From NCBI GenBank assembly GCA_036268595.1, contig DATATW010000145.1, forward strand, positions 1 through 64,000: a stretch of DNA of 64,000 nt, in the 5' to 3' direction. Under the pieces are notes generated by a model. That model saw nothing but the letters and a program-made list of their open reading frames with translations, searched no databases and was not told the DNA's origin. This document shows, one piece after another, positions 6,601 through 14,159 of the stretch (position 1 is its first letter; every line of letters begins with the position of its first letter). Both the position numbers and the translations under genes were made by a program. Source of the stretch: Gp1-AA145 sp036268595. Its GTDB lineage: Bacteria; Acidobacteriota; Terriglobia; Terriglobales; Acidobacteriaceae.

Positions 6601-9429
6601 ATGCTGACGGGCTCTGAAATTCGGCGCAAGTTTCTGGATTTTTTTGTTCAGAAGGGGCATCGCGAAGTGCACTCGTCGTCGCTGGTTCCCCATAACGACC
6701 CTACGTTGCTGTTCATCAACGCAGGAATGAACCAGTTCAAAGATGTTTTCCTCGGCCTTGAAAAGCGCGACTACAACCGTGCGACTTCCTCGCAAAAGTG
6801 TGTGCGCGCGGGCGGCAAACACAACGACCTGGAGAATGTCGGCTTTACCAACCGGCATCACACCTTTTTTGAAATGCTGGGAAATTTTTCTTTTGGCGAT
6901 TATTTCAAGAAGGAAGCTATTGCGTATGCGTGGGAGTTGATCACTTCGCCCGCATGGTTTGGAATTTCCAAAGAAAAGTTGTTTGCGACCATCTTCAATG
7001 GTGAAGGGGGAGTGCCGCGGGATGCTGAAGCCTACGACTTGTGGATTGCTCAAGGAGTATCGAAAGATCGCATTTTCGAGTTTGGATTAAAAGACAACTT
7101 CTGGCAGATGGGCGACACCGGCCCGTGCGGACCATGCAGCGAGATTCACTATGACATGGGGCCCGTGGCTTCGGATCAAGGGCACGTGGATTGTGCCTTC
7201 GGATGCGACTGCGGGCGTTACGTTGAGATTTGGAATCTAGTGTTTATGCAGTTTGACCGGGATGCGTCTGGCAAACTGAACCCATTGCCCAAGCCGTCGA
7301 TCGACACTGGCATGGGCCTGGAGCGCGTGACTGCAGTGCTGCAGGGCGTCATCTCGAATTACGACACGGATTTATTCGTGCCGCTAATCGAGCGAGCAGC
7401 GGAGTTGACGACGGGCAATGTGGGGACGGGCGTCCACGTCCGCCTGGCCGAGCGAGGCTCGACTCAAGCTAGCGGAGCTACGCTCCGCCGAACGGCCGAG
7501 GGCGGCCGTTCCCACATGGCCTCTGGTTCTTCCACAGACACAGGCGGCCACAAATCTGCTGCATCGTTACGCGTCATCGCTGACCACTCCCGCGCTGCGA
7601 CATTTCTTATCTCTGACGGAGTGCTGCCGTCGAACGAGGGCCGTGGATATGTGCTGCGAAAAATTATTCGGCGCGCAATCACTCATGGTCGATTGCTGGG
7701 ACAGACGAAGCCGTTTCTGTATGAGATGGTGTTCGCGGTCTGCGATCTGATGCAAGACGCGTACCCGGAGTTGAAGGAAACAGCGGCGCGGGTTTCAAAG
7801 ACGGTGCAGGTGGAAGAAGCTCGGTTCGCGCACACGCTCGACGTAGGCCTGGAGAAACTCGAAGCGCTGCTTGCTGAAGGCGGATTGAGTGGGCAGGATG
7901 CGTTCAAGCTTTATGACACATTCGGCATGCCGCTTGACTTCATGCAGGACGCTGCCCGCGATCGAGGCATCGAGTTCGATCAATCCGGGTTCGACCACGC
8001 CATGGCCGAGCAGCGCGAGCGGGCTCGCGCATCGTGGAAAGGCGCTGCCAAGCAAACCGCGAACCCTGCCTACCAGCAACTTCCAAGGTCGGTTTTTGAA
8101 GGGTATCTGCAAACGCGGTCAGAAGGTTGCGAAGTGCTGGCGATTATCAAGGATGGTCGAGGGGTTCAGGAGTTGAAGCCGGGTGAAGAAGGCGAGGTCA
8201 TACTTGACCATACTCCGTTCTATGCCGAAGCCGGCGGACAGGTTGGTGATCGAGGAACACTTTATAGCGATGAGATAAATGGCGTAGTCGCGGAGGTGAA
8301 GGGCACATACTATCCGGTGCAGGGCGTTCGTGCGCATCAAGTGACCGCCAAACAGCTGCTTCGTGTCGGTGACGAAGTTGATGCTGTTGTGGATACGGGC
8401 ATTCGTGAATCTACCATGCGGAATCACACCGCTACACACCTGTTGCAGGCGGGACTGCGTGAGGTATTAGGCAAGCACGTAAAGCAGGCGGGATCGCTGG
8501 TTGCGCCTAACCATCTGCGATTCGATTTCTCTCATTTCACCGCAGTTGCGGATGAAGAGCTGCAGGACGTCGAGGATCTGATTAACAAAGAGGTTCTGCG
8601 GAACCAGCGGGTCGAGGTCATTGAGAACGTGCTCATCGACGTCGCGGTGAATGAGTATCACGCCATGGCCCTGTTTGGCGAGAAGTATGGCGATCGCGTT
8701 CGCGTTATAAAGATTGGAGATTTTTCGACCGAACTTTGCGGCGGCACGCATACCGGGGCGACCGGTGAGATTGGGCTGATCAAGATTTTGAAAGAGGGAA
8801 GCGTGTCGTCAGGAGTGCGGCGAGTGGAGGCGGTCACGGGCGAAGGGTCGCTGCGACATTTCCGCAAAGATCACGAGTTGGAGAACGTTGTGTCGAGGTT
8901 CGTGGTTCCCACCCTTGCGCAAAAAACGCGCAAGGATGGGGCATCCTCGTTCGAGGAACAGACTGCGTCTCCTGCCGAAGCGCTGAAAGCCGAACTTGAG
9001 AAGAAAGATGCAGAGATCAAGCGATTGGGCCGCGAGCTCGATCAGGCGCGGATGAAGTCGGCCTCGTCGTCGACCGCGAATATCGGCGAGAAGGTTAAAG
9101 ATGTTCGCGGCGTGAAAGTTCTAATTCACCGTGTGGACAATCTCGAACGGTCGCAGCTGAGGACCCTGGTCGATCAGCTTCGCGACAAAATTGGCTCAGG
9201 CGTGGTGGTGCTGGGGTCGGCGACGAATGGGAACGTTGCGCTGATTGTCGGGGTCACCAAGGATCTGACATCGCGAATTCAGGCTGGTAAAGTCATCGCA
9301 CCGGTCGCTCAGAAAGTGGGAGGCAAAGGCGGTGGACGGCCAGACCTGGCGGAGGCCGGCGGGAAAGATTCCTCGGCACTGGATGCCGCACTGGGCGAGG
9401 CGTATGCGGTGGTCGAAGGATTGCTTTAA
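6601..9429 (+). CDS. alaS: Alanyl-tRNA synthetase with repeat-derived insertions
   Basis: 942-residue class II synthetase charging tRNA-Ala. The catalytic domain opens with IRRKFLDFFVQKGHREVHSS and contains the motif 2 segment. The editing domain carries the zinc ligands HTATH near residue 609 and CGGTH at 713-717. The C-Ala domain follows with the family ending GGKGGGRPDLAEAGG. Two stretches are foreign to the family: about residues 273-310, encoded by a palindromic repeat at 7419-7516, and about 770-782, encoded by a second repeat at 8908-8941. Both keep the frame open, so the enzyme should still be functional. Flanked on both sides by toxin-antitoxin operons. Confidence 0.96.
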   Translation: MLTGSEIRRKFLDFFVQKGHREVHSSSLVPHNDPTLLFINAGMNQFKDVFLGLEKRDYNRATSSQKCVRAGGKHNDLENVGFTNRHHTFFEMLGNFSFGDYFKKEAIAYAWELITSPAWFGISKEKLFATIFNGEGGVPRDAEAYDLWIAQGVSKDRIFEFGLKDNFWQMGDTGPCGPCSEIHYDMGPVASDQGHVDCAFGCDCGRYVEIWNLVFMQFDRDASGKLNPLPKPSIDTGMGLERVTAVLQGVISNYDTDLFVPLIERAAELTTGNVGTGVHVRLAERGSTQASGATLRRTAEGGRSHMASGSSTDTGGHKSAASLRVIADHSRAATFLISDGVLPSNEGRGYVLRKIIRRAITHGRLLGQTKPFLYEMVFAVCDLMQDAYPELKETAARVSKTVQVEEARFAHTLDVGLEKLEALLAEGGLSGQDAFKLYDTFGMPLDFMQDAARDRGIEFDQSGFDHAMAEQRERARASWKGAAKQTANPAYQQLPRSVFEGYLQTRSEGCEVLAIIKDGRGVQELKPGEEGEVILDHTPFYAEAGGQVGDRGTLYSDEINGVVAEVKGTYYPVQGVRAHQVTAKQLLRVGDEVDAVVDTGIRESTMRNHTATHLLQAGLREVLGKHVKQAGSLVAPNHLRFDFSHFTAVADEELQDVEDLINKEVLRNQRVEVIENVLIDVAVNEYHAMALFGEKYGDRVRVIKIGDFSTELCGGTHTGATGEIGLIKILKEGSVSSGVRRVEAVTGEGSLRHFRKDHELENVVSRFVVPTLAQKTRKDGASSFEEQTASPAEALKAELEKKDAEIKRLGRELDQARMKSASSSTANIGEKVKDVRGVKVLIHRVDNLERSQLRTLVDQLRDKIGSGVVVLGSATNGNVALIVGVTKDLTSRIQAGKVIAPVAQKVGGKGGGRPDLAEAGGKDSSALDAALGEAYAVVEGLL
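7419..7516. repeat. 98-bp palindromic repeat inside alaS
   Basis: The ends TGTGGGGACGGGCG and CGGCCGTTCCCACA are inverted copies of each other with few mismatches. The interior has further internal symmetry (GGCCGAGCGAGGCTCG; CGGAGCTACGCTCCG). It is translated in frame as a Gly/Arg/Ser-rich insert between AAELTTG and SAASLRVIADHSRA, where other alanyl-tRNA synthetases have only a short loop. This looks like a dispersed palindromic element that landed in a tolerant surface loop. Confidence 0.7.
8908..8941. repeat. Short palindromic repeat inside alaS
   Basis: Inverted repeat with arms CCCACCCTTGCGC and GCGCAAGGATGGG around an A-rich loop. It is the same family as the intergenic copy at 1219-1248. 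In alaS it encodes PTLAQKTRKDGA between the editing domain and the C-terminal coiled coil. Confidence 0.7.
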
Positions 9430-9473
9430 TCATAGTTACCTTACCTCGTAGAGCCGCGGCTAATTCCTAGCAC

Positions 9474-9502
9474 TTTACATGGCTATCTCAGATGGCTATA
9501 AT
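9474..9502 (+). promoter_or_regulatory. Strong sigma-70 type promoter with operator-like direct repeats, leaderless
   Basis: A -35 box TTTACA (9474-9479) and a perfect -10 box TATAAT (9497-9502) are separated by 17 bp. The antitoxin ATG is at 9511, about 8 bases after the -10 box, so the transcript is probably leaderless. Two direct repeats ATGGCTAT (9479-9486 and 9492-9499) lie in the spacer and overlap the -10 box, a likely operator for autoregulation by the antitoxin. Confidence 0.72.
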
Positions 9503-9510
9503 GAAAAGCT

Positions 9511-9756
9511 ATGCAGGTCAGCGTGGCTGACGCCAAAAACAAGCTTCCGGAATTGATCAAGGCCGCGGAGAACGGCGAACCCATTACCATCTGCCGTCGA
9601 GGTATACCGGTGGTGGATATTGTGCGCACGAAAGAATGCACAGGTAAACAACGAAGGCTCGGAACACTGCGGGGCAAGATCGAAGTTGTCGATGCGGATT
9701 GGTGGAAGCCGATGACCGACCAAGAGGCTGACGACTTTCTCGCAGGACGCGGCTGA
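9511..9756 (+). CDS. Phd/YefM-type antitoxin
   Basis: 81-residue protein. The N-terminus MQVSVADAKNKLPELIKAAENGEPITICRRGIPVVDIV is the characteristic Phd/YefM fold: a beta strand, helix with KNKLPELI, then the hairpin GEPITICRRGIPV. The C-terminal part with VVDADWWKPMTDQEADDFLAG is typical of partners of PIN toxins. The next gene starts two bases after the stop, so the two form one operon expressed from the promoter at 9474-9502. Confidence 0.87.
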   Translation: MQVSVADAKNKLPELIKAAENGEPITICRRGIPVVDIVRTKECTGKQRRLGTLRGKIEVVDADWWKPMTDQEADDFLAGRG

Positions 9757-9757
9757 A

Positions 9758-10138
9758 ATGCGCCTGCTGCTTGATACCGCAGTTCTGATTCATGCGGTGG
9801 AATCTCCGGAGAAACTGAGCAAGCGTGCCGCGAGTTCGTTGGTCGATACAGAAAACATCCTGGAGTTGAGTTCTATTTCGCTGGTTGAAATCGCAATAAA
9901 GACCGCAATCGGCAAATTGAAAATGTCGGAGGATGTAACGCGAGAAGCGCTTGAGACTTTGGGCATTCGCGTTCTGCCTTTTACCGCTGACCATGCGCTC
10001 CAGCTTTTTGCCCTGCCCCTTCATCATGCCGATCCTTTTGATCGGCAGATTATTGCTCAGGCCTTAGCCGAGCAGATTCCGGTCATTACCCCAGACAGCT
10101 CTTTTCGGCGCTATAAAAAGGTCAAGGTCATTTGGTAA
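9758..10138 (+). CDS. PIN-domain toxin (VapC-like)
   Basis: 126-residue PIN domain. Acidic residues expected of the RNase site are visible: D in MRLLLDTAVLIHAVE, E in LSSISLVEIAIKTAIGK, D in HHADPFDRQIIAQALAE and the late D in VITPDSSFRRY. It differs clearly from the VapC-like protein at 6158-6577 and belongs to the PIN subgroup that pairs with Phd-type antitoxins. Likely activity: sequence-specific RNA cleavage restrained by the upstream antitoxin. Confidence 0.87.
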   Translation: MRLLLDTAVLIHAVESPEKLSKRAASSLVDTENILELSSISLVEIAIKTAIGKLKMSEDVTREALETLGIRVLPFTADHALQLFALPLHHADPFDRQIIAQALAEQIPVITPDSSFRRYKKVKVIW

Positions 10139-10143
10139 CCGAC

Positions 10144-10584
10144 TCATCGGCTTTCCTTCGAATGCATTTCTTTTAAACGCTTGGTCAAAAGCAGCAAGCC
10201 GAAGATTTGCGTCCATTCGGAGACAATATTGCCTACGACTTGTCCCCACTTTGAATTTGGTTCGGCTCGGGCAAACGCCCAAATCCATACGGCCCCGGTA
10301 ATGATCAGGAAAATACTGAGCGAGTGCTCCTGCAACATTTCCCAGACCGGAGCCAGGAAACGATGTGGCGGCTGGCGGCTTTCGGCCGAGCCTTTTTCAT
10401 ACATGAACTTGGTGGCCAACACGGTGACCACCAGTCCAGTCCAGTCGGCGATGGCATTGCCGAAGAACGATCCCCAATGGGTATTTGGGTTTGAGTGGAT
10501 GTAGAGCACAATCCAGCAGACCAAAATAATGGACGACACGATGCTAAGCGAGTGTTTTCGGAAGAATGAGCTTTGTTTTTTCAC
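10144..10584 (-). CDS. Four-helix membrane protein built from an internal duplication
   Basis: 146-residue protein made of two similar halves. Half 1 has KHSLSIVSSIILVCWIV, then NPNTHWGSFFGNAIADWT, then a second hydrophobic helix. Half 2 repeats the pattern: EHSLSIFLIITGAVWIW, then EPNSKWGQVVGNIVSEWT, then another helix. Each half is a helical hairpin with an identical order of motifs (HSLSI, PN.x.W, GN...WT). It resembles short membrane proteins of unknown function (DUF6766-like, low confidence). Start is GTG at 10584. It converges on the toxin gene with only five bases between them. Confidence 0.7.
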   Translation of the reverse strand: MKKQSSFFRKHSLSIVSSIILVCWIVLYIHSNPNTHWGSFFGNAIADWTGLVVTVLATKFMYEKGSAESRQPPHRFLAPVWEMLQEHSLSIFLIITGAVWIWAFARAEPNSKWGQVVGNIVSEWTQIFGLLLLTKRLKEMHSKESR

Positions 10585-10676
10585 GGGAATTTGATGACCA
10601 TTGTGACACTTGGGTAGGCCGACTCAGAATGTTTCTGGGCGCACGCATAATGTAGCCGTCTGTCGCCAAAGTTCTC

Positions 10677-11471
10677 CTACTGACGCAGGGTATATCCACT
10701 GGTTTCAGCAGCCATCATCTGCGCCGCCAGGCGCAGGACTTGCGCAGTTGCTTCCGTCCGGTTCAATCCACGTGCATGAATGTTTGAGATCAGATTGCGG
10801 TCCGCATCGCTGTGGCCCTTGGCTGGCCGATAGGCCATATAGGCGGAGAGACTCTCAGCTGTAGCCAGGCCGGGACGCTCTCCGATGAGCAGCACCACCA
10901 CTCGCGGCGAGAGCAGTTCGCCGATCTGGTTGAGAATCCCTACCCTGCAGTGCCGGACGATGAACGGACGGCCGACGCTCCAGCCACGGCCCTTCGCGTC
11001 ACGGATCAGCCCCGGCAAAAGTTGCGGAACCTGCGCGCGGACCGCGCTCACCGACAGGCCATCGCCGATTGCGATCTGCAGATCGCAGCCGACGGCACAT
11101 TGCCGGGCGATCTCTTCAAGCGCTGCTTCGCCGAAGCTGCGCCCGAGATCCGGCCGCAGCAGGTATTCTTCCTTGCTCGTAGCGGAAGTGCAAACTTCGA
11201 ATAGATTCCACTCGGCAAGAAAGTCGGGGCTGAAATCTCGGGCTAGATCCAATTCATTGCGAACGGCATCCTTCGCGGCAGCATGGGCTTCCCTCAAGTC
11301 CAGCTGGGTGCTGGTCCGATAGGAGGTGCCCGCGCGGCCCATTAACAAACGCGCCGGAGTTCGCGCCCGAATTTTCTGGATAATTTCCGGCAGATCGCTT
11401 TCTTGTACAGAACTATCAGGGCTGATGCGGTCTCGCGGTATCAGCGCCATCTTCTCAGGATCGGCAGGCAA
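10677..11471 (-). CDS. eutC: Ethanolamine ammonia-lyase small subunit
   Basis: 264-residue beta subunit of the adenosylcobalamin-dependent enzyme that converts ethanolamine to acetaldehyde and ammonia. Family signatures: ARTPARLLMGRAGTSYRTST near the N-terminus, DLQIAIGDGLSVSAV (the cobalamin-binding Rossmann part), VVVLLIGERPGLATAESLSAYM, and the C-terminal NLISNIHARGL. The frame begins at TTG 11471, immediately after the eutB stop, with an AGGA about nine bases upstream; an ATG at 11450 is an alternative. Translational coupling to eutB is likely. No carboxysome-like shell genes are present nearby. Confidence 0.94.
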   Translation of the reverse strand: MPADPEKMALIPRDRISPDSSVQESDLPEIIQKIRARTPARLLMGRAGTSYRTSTQLDLREAHAAAKDAVRNELDLARDFSPDFLAEWNLFEVCTSATSKEEYLLRPDLGRSFGEAALEEIARQCAVGCDLQIAIGDGLSVSAVRAQVPQLLPGLIRDAKGRGWSVGRPFIVRHCRVGILNQIGELLSPRVVVLLIGERPGLATAESLSAYMAYRPAKGHSDADRNLISNIHARGLNRTEATAQVLRLAAQMMAAETSGYTLRQ

Positions 11472-12863
11472 TTATGAGTTCCTCGCGATCGTAGATTCGA
11501 AGTCCTGCAGCAACCGGCGTTTGGCAGGCGTGTCAAGCAGTGCCGGTTCTTCAGCGCGATAAATGCCCATGGCTTGCAGCCAGGCGAGAAATTCTGGCGC
11601 AGGCCGCTGCTGAAAAAGTCTCCGCACTGAAAGCGCGTCATGATAGCTGGTGGATTGATAGTTGAGCATCACATCGTCCGAGCAGGGCACGCCCATGAAA
11701 TAATTGCATCCCGCCGCAGCCAGTAAGAGCAAAAGATTGTCCGCCGAATTCTGATCGGCGGCCGCGTGGTTGGTATAACAAACATCGCACCCCATAGGCA
11801 GACCAAGCAGCTTGCCCATGAAATGATCTTCCAATCCGGCGCGGATAATTTGCCGCTCGTCGTACAAGTACTCAGGGCCGATGAAGCCGACAACGCTGTT
11901 AACCAGGAAGGGTTTGAAGACGCGTGCCAGCCCATAAGCCCGCGCCTCCAGCGTCAATTGATCGATGCCGTGATGCGCATTCGCGGAAAGTGCGCTGCCT
12001 TGCCCGGTTTCGAAGTACATCACATTGTTTCCGACCCATTCCACATCGCGGCCGCGATGATGTTCGAGCACCTGCTCCCGCCCTTCGCGCAACATTTCGA
12101 TCGAGACGCCAAAACTGCGATTGGCAGCTTCAGTTCCAGCGATCGACTGAAAAAGCAGATCTACGGGCGCGCCGCGATTCATCGCAGAAAGCTGGGTAGT
12201 GATGTGCGCCAGGCAGCAAGTCTGGGTGGGGATCTTATAAGCTCCTACCAAACGATCGAGTGCCGAGAGAATTGAAGCCACGGATTGGGTCGAGTCGGTG
12301 GCGGGATTGACTCCAATGACGGCATCCCCGCAACCGTATAGCAGACCCTCAAAGGCCGCGAGCAGGATCCCACCAATATCATCGCGAGGATGGTTGGGTT
12401 GAAGACGGATCCCAAGCACCCCGTGCTGCCCCATGGTGTTACGGCAACGCGTGATGTTGCGAATTCTGGAGGAGGCCATGACCAAATCTTTATTGCTCAT
12501 GATCTTGGTCACGGCGGCGGCGATTTCCGGGATGATGGCACCGCGAAGATCATGCAGTTCGTTCTCGGAAGTCGAGTCGGAAAGTATGAATTCTCGCAAC
12601 TCGCCGACAGTCAATGAACGAAATGGTTGAAATGCCTGCTGATCAAAGCTTTCAAGAATGAGACGTGAGACCTCATCTTCGTCAGGAGGAATTAGCGGCT
12701 GCTCCAAAATTTCGCTCAGGGTTAAATCGGCCAGCCGGCGCTTGGCCGCCACCCGCTCGCGCTCGGACCGCGCACTGATCCCGGCTAATCGGTCGCCAGA
12801 TTTATCCTCGTTGGCCTTGGCAAACAGCTCGCGAAGATCAGGAAAGGAGAAGCGCTCGCACAT
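11472..12863 (-). CDS. eutB: Ethanolamine ammonia-lyase large subunit
   Basis: 463-residue catalytic alpha subunit with a TIM barrel that binds ethanolamine and the corrin edge. Full family length. Recognisable blocks include IRNITRCRNTMGQHGVLGIRLQPNHP, GCGDAVIGVNPATDS, SFGVSIEMLREGRE, the FETGQGSALSANAHHG block, GFIGPEYLYD, and LPMGCDVCYTNHAAADQ. With eutC directly downstream it forms a minimal two-gene operon. The absence of the reactivating factor EutA, shell proteins and EutD/E nearby suggests a stand-alone cytoplasmic catabolic role in nitrogen acquisition, as in several non-enteric bacteria. Confidence 0.96.
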   Translation of the reverse strand: MCERFSFPDLRELFAKANEDKSGDRLAGISARSERERVAAKRRLADLTLSEILEQPLIPPDEDEVSRLILESFDQQAFQPFRSLTVGELREFILSDSTSENELHDLRGAIIPEIAAAVTKIMSNKDLVMASSRIRNITRCRNTMGQHGVLGIRLQPNHPRDDIGGILLAAFEGLLYGCGDAVIGVNPATDSTQSVASILSALDRLVGAYKIPTQTCCLAHITTQLSAMNRGAPVDLLFQSIAGTEAANRSFGVSIEMLREGREQVLEHHRGRDVEWVGNNVMYFETGQGSALSANAHHGIDQLTLEARAYGLARVFKPFLVNSVVGFIGPEYLYDERQIIRAGLEDHFMGKLLGLPMGCDVCYTNHAAADQNSADNLLLLLAAAGCNYFMGVPCSDDVMLNYQSTSYHDALSVRRLFQQRPAPEFLAWLQAMGIYRAEEPALLDTPAKRRLLQDFESTIARNS

Positions 12864-12960
12864 GGCAGTTGCCGCAAGAGGGCTGCTCTGGTTGCATCGA
12901 GGCGAGGAAGCAGCGAGATGAGGCTAACTGAATTGCCTTGATTCGGCAACTTGCGAAGGA

Positions 12961-13317
12961 TCAGGGCGTTTTCGCCGTGTTCAGCAACGTCATCAGGGCA
13001 TCCATGTCTTTCTTGCCACCCTGCTGCCGGTCGGAAAGATCTACGCCCCAAAAATTTTCTACGCCTTGCTGGGCTTCGATGCCGGCTTGTATTTCGGTTG
13101 GGCTGAGTTGCCGCACCCAGACAACTTTGAAGTTTGCTTTGCGGCCATTCCGGGTCAAGCTGACGGTCTGGCCGGTTTCCAGGCTCGATCGCACCCCACC
13201 GAGCTTCGCCCCGCCAGAAGCGATGTCCATGGTATAAGCCAGGCCAGAAGCGCCCCCATCAGAGATTTTTACCGGCAGAACCATTTTTCTGCGGGGATTA
13301 ATACGGCGTTCCTGCAT
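12961..13317 (-). CDS. PilZ-domain protein
   Basis: 118-residue single-domain protein. The N-terminal RRINPRRK carries the Arg-rich RxxxR motif and DIASGGAKL the D-x-S-x-x-G-type motif of PilZ, which together bind cyclic di-GMP. The rest is a six-stranded barrel (NFKVVWVRQLSPTEIQAGIEA). It is likely a cytoplasmic c-di-GMP receptor; the target is unknown. An ATG start at 13317. It lies 97 bases upstream of eutB on the same strand, but a functional link is not evident. Confidence 0.83.
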   Translation of the reverse strand: MQERRINPRRKMVLPVKISDGGASGLAYTMDIASGGAKLGGVRSSLETGQTVSLTRNGRKANFKVVWVRQLSPTEIQAGIEAQQGVENFWGVDLSDRQQGGKKDMDALMTLLNTAKTP

Positions 13318-13406
13318 GCGCCATTATTCGCCGCCCGGCGAGCAGTTGAAAGTTACTAGAGTCACCTGCGGGCATTTCGGCGGGCACGGGAATAGAAGTT
13401 GACGTT

Positions 13407-14051
13407 TTAGGGTTGGTCCGGACTGATCGGGTCATCGCCATGGGTAAATGTCCAAATTAGGACCCCAGCCGCGACGCCGAGTCCTGCGCGTTCAGCCCAT
13501 GGAGACGCAAGAATGGGTCCGTGGGCGGCGATCGGGGCCCCCGATTTGGCCGTGTCTGCGAGTCCACAGTCCTGCGCATCCGCGCGTGTGATCTCGTGCC
13601 CTTCCTTAATAGTAGTGGTGCGCCCGACGCCGCAGCGTATATATACGTCACCCTTGCGGGCGACGATATGGATTAACCCACCTGAGCGGGTCACCTCAAA
13701 TTGCGTCCAGGTTTCGGATACCGGTGTGACCTGGAAATCTCTTGCCGAGACTTTCAACGCCTTACCCGTTGCCATAGAAATACTTCCGCGATCAAGCGAC
13801 AGTGAGGTGGGCTGAAATCTCACAATGGCATTGGGTTGAATCAGCGCAGTCGAGCCGCCCATCTCCAAATGCGCGACTCCAGCTTCCTTGGTTTCGATGA
13901 CATCGCCTGACATTACCGGAGAAGAATTGGCGAGTTTCGACCCATCGAGATATACCGATCCTGTGCCCGAGAGCACTCCTGTGCTCGCGTCTTCCGCAAA
14001 GACCGCGGAGGGCATGAGGAAGATCACAATCCAACAAATAAGAGCACGCAT
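13407..14051 (-). CDS. Secreted FecR-like protein
   Basis: 214-residue protein with a signal peptide (residues 1-19, ending VFAED). A FecR-type beta-helical domain follows (GVLSGTGSVYLDGSKLANSSPVMSGDVIETKEAGVAHLEMGG reads as the typical glycine-rich start; quoted here only in outline by its GSVYLDG and SGDVIET motifs). Residues 80-165 repeat the strand pattern around VTRSGGLIHIVARKGDVYI. A C-terminal hydrophobic segment (GLGVAAGVLIWTF) could act as a membrane anchor. GGAG lies upstream of the ATG. No sigma factor is adjacent, so it is not a classical Fec regulator and may be structural. Confidence 0.7.
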   Translation of the reverse strand: MRALICWIVIFLMPSAVFAEDASTGVLSGTGSVYLDGSKLANSSPVMSGDVIETKEAGVAHLEMGGSTALIQPNAIVRFQPTSLSLDRGSISMATGKALKVSARDFQVTPVSETWTQFEVTRSGGLIHIVARKGDVYIRCGVGRTTTIKEGHEITRADAQDCGLADTAKSGAPIAAHGPILASPWAERAGLGVAAGVLIWTFTHGDDPISPDQP

Positions 14052-14159
14052 GGGGCAACTCCGTATCGAGATCGCAATCCCGCTATTTAAATAATGGTAA
14101 CGGAGCAGGTTGAGCCGGATACCTGAAAGTTAAGGTGGCAGTACCGAAAGAGTAATCGT

